Source: Pseudobdellovibrio exovorus JSS (GTDB taxonomy: Bacteria; Bdellovibrionota; Bdellovibrionia; Bdellovibrionales; Bdellovibrionaceae). Taken from it: a stretch of 64,000 nucleotides of DNA. The stretch covers positions 2,401,563-2,465,562 of the forward strand of contig NC_020813.1 in the NCBI RefSeq assembly GCF_000348725.1. The letters run 5' to 3'. Made by a program: the position numbers and the translations under genes. Positions 9,431 to 17,750 of the stretch are shown here, piece after piece (position 1 is the stretch's first letter; every line of letters starts with the position of its first letter). Under the pieces are notes generated by a model. That model made no database searches, was not told the DNA's origin, and worked only from the letters and a program-made list of their open reading frames with translations.

Positions 9431-10776
9431 AAACAAAACCTTTCGATCATTTGCTCGTAAAAGGCGGTCGCCTTTTCGAGGTCCTCTATCTTAACATGTT
9501 CTTCGGGAGTATGCACATTGCCTTCTCGTACCCCCGCACCAAAGCAAATACATTCGATATCAAGCCGAGTAAACAAACTCGCCTCATTGGTCGAAGCCAA
9601 GCTCACACAACGGGGTTCCAAACCCATTTTCTCTAGAATACTCTGCGCTGATTTAATAAGAACTGAGCTATCATTCGTGCGATAAGGACGCTTATAATCG
9701 GTTATACGGAATTGGGCTCCGCACTCTTCACATACCTGTTGAATCTTCTTCATCCACAGTTCGTATTGCTCTTGTGTGACATTCGGCAAGATGCGGCACG
9801 ATCCCCCTAAAAGAATACTATCCGTCTGTGTTCTGATAATTCCGGCACTCCACGTCGAATGGGACGGCTCAAACTCTTCATCCACCAGAAGGCGCATATC
9901 GACATCGACCTCTTGAATAACTTTATAAATTTTGTTCAATTTTTGCAGCGTCGGATTTTTAATATGGGAAACCATTTCAAGTTCCACCATAGCCTGACTT
10001 GGAATCATGTTGAAACGTGTGCCACCATCGACTTCGATGAGCACCATGTTCTCGGGCATCTTTTGTAAGAAGTCTAACATCTTCTGAATAGCATTATCAC
10101 CTAGATGCGGAGTTGAAGAATGTGCTGACCTTCCAGAAAAAACTTTTGTCTGTGTTGTTGTCGATTCTGCTAATTCACGCGATTGTTTGTAGGCCACTTC
10201 TTCTTCGCTAATGGGAATACGCACTTCCACTACGGCGAAGCCTTTAGCCGCATTAATAATTTTTAAATCGCTCGTTTCACCAATTAAAGCATACTTGGCG
10301 TTGATTTTATTTTTGCGTACTAACTTTAAAGCCCCTTGCATTCCTGTTTCTTCGCCGAAAGTGCCGACAAGAACTGGTTTTAAGGCATTGAAAGGTTTGT
10401 CTTTCATTTTTGCTAGAGCATTCAATTTACAAATAAAATCCAGCTTTACTTCAGCAGCACCTAACCCATAAATTTTTCCATCCTCAATGACGGCATCATA
10501 GGGATTAAAATCATTTTTTTTCCAAAGAGCAAAATTTCCTGGATCGACTGTATCCAAATGCGTTTGCAGCAGGAATTCTCGATCCCCCACTTTGTGATCG
10601 GGAGTCCGCACAATGATATTCGCCTGCGTAATGCCGTTTTGCACTTCATGCATCACTTCCGCTTGCAGGCCAGCTTGCTCTGCTAATTGCGCCAAGTAAT
10701 CTACCAATTCGACAGTTGAACTGGTCGGACAACTGTCGATGGAGATCAGCTTGCGACAAACTTCGACAAGACTCAA
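9427..10776 (-). CDS. M20 family metallo-hydrolase (ArgE/DapE-like)
   Basis: A 449-residue zinc amidohydrolase of the ArgE/DapE/carboxypeptidase G2 family. The metal and catalytic residues are visible: QTHLDTVDPG, a GAAEVKLD segment, and GTFGEETGMQGA with the catalytic Glu pair. RSAHSSTPHLG is the dimerisation-domain His segment. The start is a TTG at 10776, three bases after the aminotransferase stop. In this operon it could remove the succinyl group from succinylglutamate in place of AstE (inference). Alternatives are deacetylation of another acyl amino acid or peptidase activity. Confidence 0.8.
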   Translation of the reverse strand: MSLVEVCRKLISIDSCPTSSTVELVDYLAQLAEQAGLQAEVMHEVQNGITQANIIVRTPDHKVGDREFLLQTHLDTVDPGNFALWKKNDFNPYDAVIEDGKIYGLGAAEVKLDFICKLNALAKMKDKPFNALKPVLVGTFGEETGMQGALKLVRKNKINAKYALIGETSDLKIINAAKGFAVVEVRIPISEEEVAYKQSRELAESTTTQTKVFSGRSAHSSTPHLGDNAIQKMLDFLQKMPENMVLIEVDGGTRFNMIPSQAMVELEMVSHIKNPTLQKLNKIYKVIQEVDVDMRLLVDEEFEPSHSTWSAGIIRTQTDSILLGGSCRILPNVTQEQYELWMKKIQQVCEECGAQFRITDYKRPYRTNDSSVLIKSAQSILEKMGLEPRCVSLASTNEASLFTRLDIECICFGAGVREGNVHTPEEHVKIEDLEKATAFYEQMIERFCL

Positions 10777-10777
10777 A

Positions 10778-12199
10778 CTAGAGCCCTTCTAAAATTGTCT
10801 TTTCTACAATTTGTAATGCTAAATCAATTTCTGAATCTTGGATAATCGCTGGCACTAAGAAGCGAATACGCACAGGGTCTTTTCCGCAACTGAATGCAAT
10901 CAAGCCATTAGCAAAAAGTTTTTTGACTAGCGCTTCAACCTGTTCTTTTTTTCCATCGAACGGAGTGAACGCAATCATCAATCCCATGCCACCTGCATCT
11001 CGTGTTAAATCTTTGCATGTGGTTTCATTTAGCTTATTTAATCCGTCGATAAAACGTTGGTGAATTTGTTGAATGCGACCATTTGGTCCCAAATAGCCTT
11101 CCTCTAACATATTCAGAATTTCCAATCCGGCTGCCATTGATGACGTCCCGCCCGAGAATGTCCCTGCGATTAAACCTGGTTTTGGGTTGTACTCTTCCGT
11201 GTAAAGAGTGGCTCCCAACTGCACTGTCTTCGCAATAGTGACGATATCCATGTACTGTCCTAAATCCATCGTTTCAAAAGCAAAGAATTCACCCGTACGA
11301 GCAAATGTTTGCACTTCGTCTGCCCACACGGCGATCTTGTTTTGTTTACAGAACTCTAACATCGGGATGTAAAACTCACGTGGAGTTGGCACAAAGCCAC
11401 CTTCGCCCAGCATCGGTTCAAATACAAAACACGACACATCTTTTTCATGTTGAGCGTACTGTTCTTTCATCGCGCGCAAAGCTTTTTCAATACTTTGTGG
11501 ATCACGCTTATCGTAATTTGGAATTCTTAAAACTTCATTGTACTCAGGCAAGCCCTGCTTGTAAGCCGCATTGTCTGTCACTTCGGCCATCATCGTTGAA
11601 CGTCCGGCAAAAGCATTTTTCATAGCAAATACAAATCGCGCTGGAGAATTTTTTTGGCGAGCCATCTTCAAAGCATTTTCATTCGCCATTGTTCCACATG
11701 TTGAAAACCATGCGTGCTTCAAGTTACTACGGCGGCCAGCAATGCGTACTAATTTTTCTGTTAAATGTAAGTACTCATTATTTGGCTGTAAGTTTCCTTG
11801 CATAATAATATCAGACAAAGCTCCACGCACAGAAGCCTGCATCACTCGTGGATGACTGTGCCCCATTAAGTGAATTCCGATACCATTGATCAAATCCAAC
11901 TTGATACTGCCATCTTCAAGTTCAACAAAAGGACCACGTCCTGCACCTGTGCCGATATAGTTATGGTACAGAGGACGACCACGTAATTTAGCGATCTCTT
12001 CTGCTTTCTTTTGCGCTTGTACTTTTAAAGATTCATTAGGACCACGAACCGTATCAATGGAATTATTATGTGCACTCACTTCATCCACTAAATCACGCAC
12101 AAGACTTTCAACTGCGGGATCACGATCAATACGTCTTCCAACTAAAGTTTCATCCGAAGCTGCGACATGATTAAGAGTATTTTTGAAAAGAGATAACAT
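10778..12199 (-). CDS. Class III PLP-dependent aminotransferase (AstC-like or lysine 6-aminotransferase-like)
   Basis: A 473-residue fold-type I aminotransferase. GIGIHLMGHSHP, CGTMANENALKMAR and WADEVQTFARTGEF are family signatures. The PLP lysine is probably in TIAKTVQLG, a sequence nearer to L-lysine 6-aminotransferases (KKTQ-type) than to ArgD/AstC. By context it would transaminate N2-succinylornithine to the semialdehyde used by AstD. ATG 12199 follows GGAAAGG. First gene of the five-gene operon. Confidence 0.8.
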   Translation of the reverse strand: MLSLFKNTLNHVAASDETLVGRRIDRDPAVESLVRDLVDEVSAHNNSIDTVRGPNESLKVQAQKKAEEIAKLRGRPLYHNYIGTGAGRGPFVELEDGSIKLDLINGIGIHLMGHSHPRVMQASVRGALSDIIMQGNLQPNNEYLHLTEKLVRIAGRRSNLKHAWFSTCGTMANENALKMARQKNSPARFVFAMKNAFAGRSTMMAEVTDNAAYKQGLPEYNEVLRIPNYDKRDPQSIEKALRAMKEQYAQHEKDVSCFVFEPMLGEGGFVPTPREFYIPMLEFCKQNKIAVWADEVQTFARTGEFFAFETMDLGQYMDIVTIAKTVQLGATLYTEEYNPKPGLIAGTFSGGTSSMAAGLEILNMLEEGYLGPNGRIQQIHQRFIDGLNKLNETTCKDLTRDAGGMGLMIAFTPFDGKKEQVEALVKKLFANGLIAFSCGKDPVRIRFLVPAIIQDSEIDLALQIVEKTILEGL

Positions 12200-12339
12200 G
12201 ATTTACCTTTCCTATTTACGCCAGCATTTACCTAGCGTTGTTTAGCCCAATAATTTCTAAATTGGTTTGAATCAGAACATCTTACATCGGTGCAGTAGCA
12301 CGTGACAACGAACCCCGCTTCTTTGTAGACTTTGGCATT

Positions 12340-13224
12340 ATGCCGCAAGAAAACGACACCGACGTCACTACCGCCGAAACTTTACCTTCTGAAGTCTTGT
12401 CTTCTACTGACGTAGCTGTATCCGCTGTACCGGATAGTGAACCCACAAGTGACACTCAGATTCAGAATAGTCACACTTTACCACCAGCGACATTCGAACA
12501 GGCTTTAGCCTTTCAGCAACAAAAAGACTGGGGTAAATCTCTTGAAGCTTACCAACAGTTACTCGACCAAAGTCGAACTCAGGATCGCTCTACTTTGAGC
12601 GATACACAGGCTTCGGTGATTTATCACAATATGTCGGCTATTGCGTTTGAACAGAATGATCTGCTGAAAGCCTATGTTTGGTCGAAAAAAGCTGTCACAC
12701 TCAATCCATCGAACTCTTTGGCCAAAACAGCTTTCGAACACTATGCCACTCAGTTTCAAGTGCCCCACATCGCAAAGAACGCCTCAGGTTTTGAAAACTT
12801 CAAAAAAACCGCAGGCTTAGTTCCTGTTGATCTTTGGTTTGTTCTGAGCTCACTGTTTGTTTTATTAAGCTTTTTTCTGTTTTTCAAAAAGCAGTTGGCC
12901 GACAGACGAAGTGTGCTGGAAGGGCTTTACACTCGTGCAGCTAAGTGGCCAATTATCATGTCCATCGCCGCTGCTGTTATTTTTAGCAGTATCACATGGC
13001 TCACCTATGCAGACAGTAAAATTCCACGGGCTATTGTGATGACAGATTCAGCACCCGTGCAAACTGCAGCCGGAGACAACAAGCCCGTCATTTTCGCAGC
13101 TCCCGCCGGCTTTGAAGTTGAGGTTTTACAAAAGCAAGACGGCTATTATCAGGTGCGAAGCGCCGGAGCCTTTTCAGGTTGGATGCGCCAATCTGATTTA
13201 GAGCTGCTGAGCCTCATATTTTAA
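12340..13224 (+). CDS. TPR and SH3-like domain membrane protein
   Basis: A 294-residue protein. A Thr/Ser/Pro-rich N-terminus is followed by a TPR segment at about residues 50-135, two transmembrane helices (about 166-184 and 207-228), and a C-terminal bacterial SH3-like domain (VEVLQKQDGYYQVRSAGAFSGWM). The layout resembles BatE-type proteins, but the other Bat genes are absent here. No ribosome-binding site is obvious ahead of ATG 12340. Divergent from the aminotransferase operon. Confidence 0.7.
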   Translation: MPQENDTDVTTAETLPSEVLSSTDVAVSAVPDSEPTSDTQIQNSHTLPPATFEQALAFQQQKDWGKSLEAYQQLLDQSRTQDRSTLSDTQASVIYHNMSAIAFEQNDLLKAYVWSKKAVTLNPSNSLAKTAFEHYATQFQVPHIAKNASGFENFKKTAGLVPVDLWFVLSSLFVLLSFFLFFKKQLADRRSVLEGLYTRAAKWPIIMSIAAAVIFSSITWLTYADSKIPRAIVMTDSAPVQTAAGDNKPVIFAAPAGFEVEVLQKQDGYYQVRSAGAFSGWMRQSDLELLSLIF

Positions 13225-13376
13225 GTTTATATTTTAGGTTTATATATTTTAGCTTATTTTATAAGCGTGTTTTTTCAGCACAAAAATAATGTCGATTTTA
13301 CAGCGCGGACTCGATTCACTTTGACATCACTGGACCCTTCGGGTTTTATCAGTTTAAGCACTAGGACTCATTTAAA

Positions 13377-14120
13377 ATGACAAGTAAGATCTTGAAATTA
13401 TTATTTATTTCTATTTTTTCATTCAGTGTATTTTCATGCACTAGTGCCGATAAAACTGCGTCCACAGCAGAAGAAGCTTTTGCCATCGCACAAGAGTTCG
13501 ACAAGAAAGATCGCTACACAGTTGCGATTCAACGCTACAACGATGTTAAAAATAAATTTCCTTACAGTTCCTACGCCACAGCAGCAGAGCTGGCTATTGC
13601 CGATGTTCACTTCCGCAGTGAAGCTTATCCAGAGGCACAAGTCTCTTATCAAAACTTTCGAGAGTTACATCCGCGACACGCACGTATTGATTACGTGATT
13701 TTTCAAATCGGCATGAGTTACTACCAGCAACTTCCCGATACGTTTGATCGCGATATCGCATTGGCCAATGATGCTGTTTACAGCTTCAACGAATTGATTC
13801 GCCGTTTTCCAAATTCAGAATATTTCCCGCAAGCGCAAGAGTATCGTCGTAAAGCCTTCACTATGCTGAATGAAAAAGAACTCTATATTGCCGATTTTTA
13901 TTTTAAACAAAAAGTCTACTCATCAGCTTTGCTGCGCTATGAAAGTTCTTACAGAAAGTTCCCTGGTTTTGGATTAGAACCTCGCTCTTTATTGGGAGCC
14001 ACGAAAAGCGCACAGAAATTGGAAGATCGCCAAAAGCAGTCTCAGTACTACGGACTTTTAATTTCAAAATTCCCAGAGTCGGATGAAGCCAAAGAAGCTA
14101 AGCGCGAGGGACTGGAGTAA
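13377..14120 (+). CDS. bamD: Outer-membrane assembly lipoprotein BamD-like
   Basis: A 247-residue lipoprotein. The signal peptide ends in the lipobox VFSC, with Cys at residue 21. About five TPR-like helical pairs follow (AEEAFAIAQEFDKKDRYTVAI, YAEAQVSYQNFRELHPRH-like segments), as in BamD/ComL. BamD acts with BamA in folding outer-membrane proteins. The stop shares a base with the next gene's start (TAATG), so the two are translationally coupled. A generic TPR lipoprotein is the alternative. Confidence 0.75.
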   Translation: MTSKILKLLFISIFSFSVFSCTSADKTASTAEEAFAIAQEFDKKDRYTVAIQRYNDVKNKFPYSSYATAAELAIADVHFRSEAYPEAQVSYQNFRELHPRHARIDYVIFQIGMSYYQQLPDTFDRDIALANDAVYSFNELIRRFPNSEYFPQAQEYRRKAFTMLNEKELYIADFYFKQKVYSSALLRYESSYRKFPGFGLEPRSLLGATKSAQKLEDRQKQSQYYGLLISKFPESDEAKEAKREGLE

Positions 14121-14839
14121 TGAAGTCTTTTTCGCAGCAGCTTATTGACGAAGCTCGTTCCGCTTTTATTGAAGGTGATTACGCCACAGCAGAACCACTT
14201 TTGAATCAACCTACGCTGTTGCACTCTAGAAACCCTGAAGTTCTGCAGATGTTAGCCACGATCTATTACGATCAAGGTAAATTCAATCGCGCCATCACGA
14301 CGTTTAAAAAAGCTCTTGAAATCGACCCTGGTTACACAGATGCCGCTGTTGGGCTTTCGATTATTTTAAATGATATTGGACGCTACGAAGATGCTAGAAA
14401 AATCTTCGAAGAAGCTAAAGCTTTAGTCGATAGCAAGAAGCAGCAAAAAGATCCCAATACCAATGAAAAGTTCGCGCAGAAGCACGCCGAGCTAGGCGAT
14501 ATGTACTTACAGTTTAAACGCTTCGAAGAAAGTGCTGAACAATATTTAAAAGCCAGCTCATTATCCTCTAGAAAAGCAGATTACGTTTTGCGCCTTGCCG
14601 AGTGCTATGTGCAAGCCGGACAAAAAGATAAAGCAATCAAGGAACTTAAAACTTTACTACAGACAGACCCGCAACTTGTGGCTCCTCGACTGAAGCTTGG
14701 TTTAGTTCTTTATAATTCCCATCATATTGCCGAAGCCGTCGATCAGTGGGAGAATATTTTGCGCTACGATGCGAAGAACCAAGAGGCTTTGCGCTATTTA
14801 AAAATGGCCCAAGCTGCTGGTGTAACAACTCACCTATAA
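14120..14839 (+). CDS. TPR-repeat protein
   Basis: A 239-residue soluble protein made of about five tetratricopeptide repeats, for example NPEVLQMLATIYYDQGKFNRA and ADYVLRLAECYVQAGQKDKA. No signal peptide or other domain, so it is probably a cytoplasmic scaffold. It overlaps the BamD-like gene by one base and lies 22 bases before hpt. Confidence 0.75.
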   Translation: MKSFSQQLIDEARSAFIEGDYATAEPLLNQPTLLHSRNPEVLQMLATIYYDQGKFNRAITTFKKALEIDPGYTDAAVGLSIILNDIGRYEDARKIFEEAKALVDSKKQQKDPNTNEKFAQKHAELGDMYLQFKRFEESAEQYLKASSLSSRKADYVLRLAECYVQAGQKDKAIKELKTLLQTDPQLVAPRLKLGLVLYNSHHIAEAVDQWENILRYDAKNQEALRYLKMAQAAGVTTHL

Positions 14840-14861
14840 GAAAGATATAAAGAGAGATTTT

Positions 14862-15380
14862 ATGGCTCAAATCAAAGACGAAATGACATCATTTTTATCT
14901 AAAGAAGATATCGCTAAATTAGTGAGTAAATTAGCTTCGCAAATTGAAAGCGACTACGAAGGTAAAGAGATTATCTTTATCTGTCCTTTACGCGGTTCTA
15001 TTCACTTCGCGGCAGACCTTATGCGCAAAGTGGAGTTAATGCAGCAAGTGGATTTCGTCTACGTTCAATCTACTGAAAAAGGCGGAGCTATTCGTATGAC
15101 GAAAGACATCAGCCTGAATATCACAGGTAAAGATGTCATCATCATTGAAGAGGTAATCGATACAGCTCGCACGTTGAGTTTCTTAAAAAGCCGCCTGTTA
15201 GCTTCTCATCCGGCTTCACTTAGAATTGTAACTTTATTGGATAAACCAGCTCGCCGTGAATTACCAATCCGCGCCGATTACATCGGTAAAACAATCGAAG
15301 ATCGCTACGTTGTAGGATATGGAATGGACTCTGAAGAGCTAGGCCGTAACTACTCTGATATTTACGTTCTAAGAAACTAA
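14862..15380 (+). CDS. hpt: Hypoxanthine phosphoribosyltransferase
   Basis: A 172-residue type I phosphoribosyltransferase of purine salvage (hypoxanthine/guanine plus PRPP to IMP/GMP). CPLRGSIHFAADL is the pyrophosphate loop. VIIIEEVIDTARTL occupies the PRPP-binding site, with an Ala where most members have Gly (DTGxT). DKPARRELPIRADYIGKTIED forms the base-binding part. An AGAGAG sequence precedes ATG 14862. Confidence 0.9.
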   Translation: MAQIKDEMTSFLSKEDIAKLVSKLASQIESDYEGKEIIFICPLRGSIHFAADLMRKVELMQQVDFVYVQSTEKGGAIRMTKDISLNITGKDVIIIEEVIDTARTLSFLKSRLLASHPASLRIVTLLDKPARRELPIRADYIGKTIEDRYVVGYGMDSEELGRNYSDIYVLRN

Positions 15381-15537
15381 TTTATATTCTTGAGTCTTAG
15401 CCCATTACTGCGTTCACAACGAACAACGTAATAACGCCGACTACATATATAAATATCAATTGCTTCGGAAGCATGAAGACCCCTCTTTTGCTGCGAATAA
15501 TGCTTATATTAAGCTCTCTCAGATTACGCTAGACCAC

Positions 15538-15560
15538 AGGGCAGCTCAAATTGCCCTTTT
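15538..15560 (+). terminator. Putative intrinsic terminator between hpt and flp
   Basis: AGGGCA and TGCCCT form a 6-bp stem around an 8-base loop, followed directly by a T run. It lies in the 324-base gap between hpt and the pilin. The rest of that gap holds the promoter listed next and no convincing gene. Confidence 0.5.
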
Positions 15561-15649
15561 AAAACACGTCCAAAGTCGAGCTTTTCTGCACACCAGACAT
15601 GTTTCAATCCATGTATCAAACAAAGACACAATTAAAAAATATCGACATA

Positions 15650-15676
15650 TTAAGTTTTCCCAAAAACAGACGATAA
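15650..15676 (+). promoter_or_regulatory. Sigma28 (FliA)-like promoter of flp
   Basis: TTAAGTTT, 11 bases, then GACGATAA. Each half differs by one base from the flagellar sigma factor consensus TAAAGTTT-N11-GCCGATAA, and the spacing is exact. The site ends 28 bases before the pilin ATG. Match seen in sequence; use by FliA is inference. Confidence 0.6.
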
Positions 15677-15704
15677 GTAGGTATCACAGTAAAAGGGGTG
15701 GAAT

Positions 15705-15908
15705 ATGAAGTTATTATCTAATCTAAGAAATCGCTTAAGAAAAAATTTAGTTAACAACAAGCGTGGTCAAGGTGCTACTGAGTACATCTTATTATTAGTG
15801 GTTGTTGTTGGTCTTGTAATGGTTTTCGGACCAAAAATTAAGTCTATGGTGGGTGACAAAATGGAGTCATTATCACAAGACGTTCAAGGCGTAACAACGG
15901 ATATCTAA
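15705..15908 (+). CDS. flp: Flp-type pilin
   Basis: A 67-residue Flp/Fap major pilin. A basic leader (MKLLSNLRNRLRKNLVNNKRG) is followed by QGATEYILLLVVVVGLVMV, the class Flp processing site with Glu at +5 and Tyr at +6, and a single hydrophobic helix. A purine-rich GGGGTGG precedes ATG 15705. It heads the Tad cluster. No prepilin peptidase gene (tadV/cpaA) is in this window, so processing must be encoded elsewhere. Confidence 0.92.
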   Translation: MKLLSNLRNRLRKNLVNNKRGQGATEYILLLVVVVGLVMVFGPKIKSMVGDKMESLSQDVQGVTTDI

Positions 15909-15945
15909 GCAGGTATCTAATACGTCGCTTTAATCGGAGTAAAAT

Positions 15946-16155
15946 ATGACTCTGGAATACGTGCTCCTACTGGTTATCGGGGGAGCTCTTTTCATGACAA
16001 CCCTCATGTCAGCGCCTAAAAAAGCGTTTGATCAGGGAGGCATGCGCCTTGCGGCCAGAGTCGAAACTCAGATTGCGACAGGGACAGGATTTAAACCCTA
16101 TCCAGTTGGACGTGACGATGAAGAAAAACGAGTACCATGGGTACAAGAACGATAG
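15946..16155 (+). CDS. Small pilin-like protein without a leader
   Basis: A 69-residue protein that begins directly with MTLEYVLLLVIGGALFMTTLM, a sequence like the mature N-terminus of an Flp pilin (TLEY versus ATEY), followed by an amphipathic tail. An in-frame TAA stands two codons before ATG 15946, so no longer leader peptide is possible. CGGAG precedes the start. It may be a minor pilin or an assembly factor that skips prepilin peptidase. Confidence 0.7.
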   Translation: MTLEYVLLLVIGGALFMTTLMSAPKKAFDQGGMRLAARVETQIATGTGFKPYPVGRDDEEKRVPWVQER

Positions 16156-16438
16156 TCATGAAGTTTTAAGTAACAATAGAGGCCAATTTCTAATTGAGTC
16201 TATGTTGTTATTAGTCGTGCTATTGGGCGTCTTCATGTTCATCACTAACTACGTCCGTAGTGAAAAATTAATTTCTAAGTTATTGGAAAATCCTATCACG
16301 AATATTTCAGCTATGACGGCCTATGGGACTTGGCGTTCCGATGGCTGCACAGGAAAAAATGGAAATAATCTGACTATTGGTAAATGTCACCCGAACTCTA
16401 TTCACCGCTCTTTGAGCTCGGCACCGAAAGAGCAGTAG
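16118..16438 (+). CDS. TadE-like pseudopilin, small
   Basis: A 106-residue protein from ATG 16118. NNRGQFLIESMLLLVVLLGVFMFI is a TadE-type N-terminus: a basic segment, a GQFLIES processing-like site and a hydrophobic helix. The short C-terminal part contains two Cys (GCTGKNG and GKCH) that could form a disulfide. It overlaps the previous gene by 38 bases in another frame. The frame is open further upstream but carries no family sequence. Confidence 0.65.
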   Translation: MKKNEYHGYKNDSHEVLSNNRGQFLIESMLLLVVLLGVFMFITNYVRSEKLISKLLENPITNISAMTAYGTWRSDGCTGKNGNNLTIGKCHPNSIHRSLSSAPKEQ

Positions 16439-16444
16439 GCGCCT

Positions 16445-17122
16445 ATGAAAAGAAACCCTCGCAGACACAATGGCAACTCTGGTTTTATTATCGCAGACTT
16501 CCTATTTGCGTTTGTCATGGTTATTGGAACTGGTATTTTCATATTCGCATTAACTTTTTCTTTGGCGACAATTGAAGTCGCACAATACATTGTCTGGTCT
16601 ACAGCTCGTAATTACTCTGCAGCCAATCTCAATGAACCCGCAGCACAACAACAGGCGCGCCAAAAATTTGAAAACTTAACAGCGGCGTTTCCCCTTTTAA
16701 CAGGGAACGGAGCTGATTCCCCTTGGTTTCAATTATCTTCAGACTCTTTAGTCATCGGAGACCTCGCCAAACTGGATACAAAACTGATGGAAGATCTTTC
16801 GGATGAAGATCGATTTAACCTGTCACGACAACCTTGGACTGGTGCTAGCGCGCGCATCAACTTACGTCTTTTTGCTTCGCTGAAAGTTCCTTTCTTGGGC
16901 CCAGTAGCTGAAGATAAATCTCTTTTCGAATTTCCTGTACGTGCCTTTATTATTCGCCATCCACGTCGTGATGACTGCCAAAGATTTTTTTATCAGCAAC
17001 GCTTTGATCTTGGTATTAAGCAACTTGAAAACGGCAATCTAGAAGGCTTTTCAGGGACACCCTCTACACTCAGTACTATTAGCAATGTCTCTAATGGCTT
17101 AGGAGAGGACAACGGATGTTAA
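16445..17122 (+). CDS. TadE/TadG-like pilus assembly protein
   Basis: A 225-residue protein. A basic leader is followed by NSGFIIADFLFAFVMVIGTGIFIFALTF, a single membrane helix of pseudopilin type, then an extracytoplasmic domain of about 180 residues. Two Cys lie in the domain (RDDCQRF and the last residue). It overlaps the next gene by 7 bases. Assigned to the minor pseudopilin group by position and topology; sequence similarity alone would be weak. Confidence 0.6.
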   Translation: MKRNPRRHNGNSGFIIADFLFAFVMVIGTGIFIFALTFSLATIEVAQYIVWSTARNYSAANLNEPAAQQQARQKFENLTAAFPLLTGNGADSPWFQLSSDSLVIGDLAKLDTKLMEDLSDEDRFNLSRQPWTGASARINLRLFASLKVPFLGPVAEDKSLFEFPVRAFIIRHPRRDDCQRFFYQQRFDLGIKQLENGNLEGFSGTPSTLSTISNVSNGLGEDNGC

Positions 17123-17724
17123 AAAAATCCTCTTCTGTTTTTACTAGATATTCCATCGTGGACTCAAAGCGCAAACGCCGCTTTAAGAATTCAGAAAAAG
17201 GTATGGCCACTGTTGAAAGTATCCCCATGCTTTTCTTGCTGGTGGTGATATTAAGTTTTTCTTTAGGTTTTTTCGGATCTATTCATTCAGGGATTCTAAA
17301 TTCCATCGGAGCCTATAATTACGCTTTAGAAACATTCCGTTTTAAATCCGACTTAATGTATCTGCGTCCAGGCGCTGATCCAAAAGAGAACAACTACAAA
17401 CTTTCAAACAACCGCGTACATGGAATCTTGGCAGAGGGTGAAGAGGCCGGACAACAAGCTTCAGAGGATTGGCTAGCCACTCAGCGTTCAATTGCTTACA
17501 CCTTTAGTCCAGAAAGGGAAGAAGAGGAAATTCGAGAAAGAACTCGAACTTTAGCCTCAGAGGCAAATCGTAAATATGGCGAAAGAGGCGCTCCGAATAA
17601 TATCTGGACCGTGATTTCCACATACGTACCTAAGTCCAATTCTGACATACGAACGCCTAGAATTTGGATCAAGACTGTTTATGGGATCTGCGTAAATGCC
17701 GATTGTGGAGAAGACCCTAATTAG
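17116..17724 (+). CDS. TadE/TadF-like minor pseudopilin
   Basis: A 202-residue protein with a basic N-terminus and EKGMATVESIPMLFLLVVILSFSLGFFG, the TadE-like site and helix. A charged extracytoplasmic domain follows (EREEEEIRERTRTLA). TadE, TadF and TadG-type pseudopilins are needed for Flp pilus formation in other species. Third of three pseudopilin-like genes in a row. Confidence 0.6.
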   Translation: MLKKSSSVFTRYSIVDSKRKRRFKNSEKGMATVESIPMLFLLVVILSFSLGFFGSIHSGILNSIGAYNYALETFRFKSDLMYLRPGADPKENNYKLSNNRVHGILAEGEEAGQQASEDWLATQRSIAYTFSPEREEEEIRERTRTLASEANRKYGERGAPNNIWTVISTYVPKSNSDIRTPRIWIKTVYGICVNADCGEDPN

Positions 17725-17750
17725 TACTATCTAATATGGAGAGGTAAGAC

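Noticed and set aside
15460-15708. 82-codon frame between hpt and flp
   Set aside because: Contains a terminator-like hairpin and the FliA-like promoter, has no ribosome-binding site, and overlaps the pilin start.
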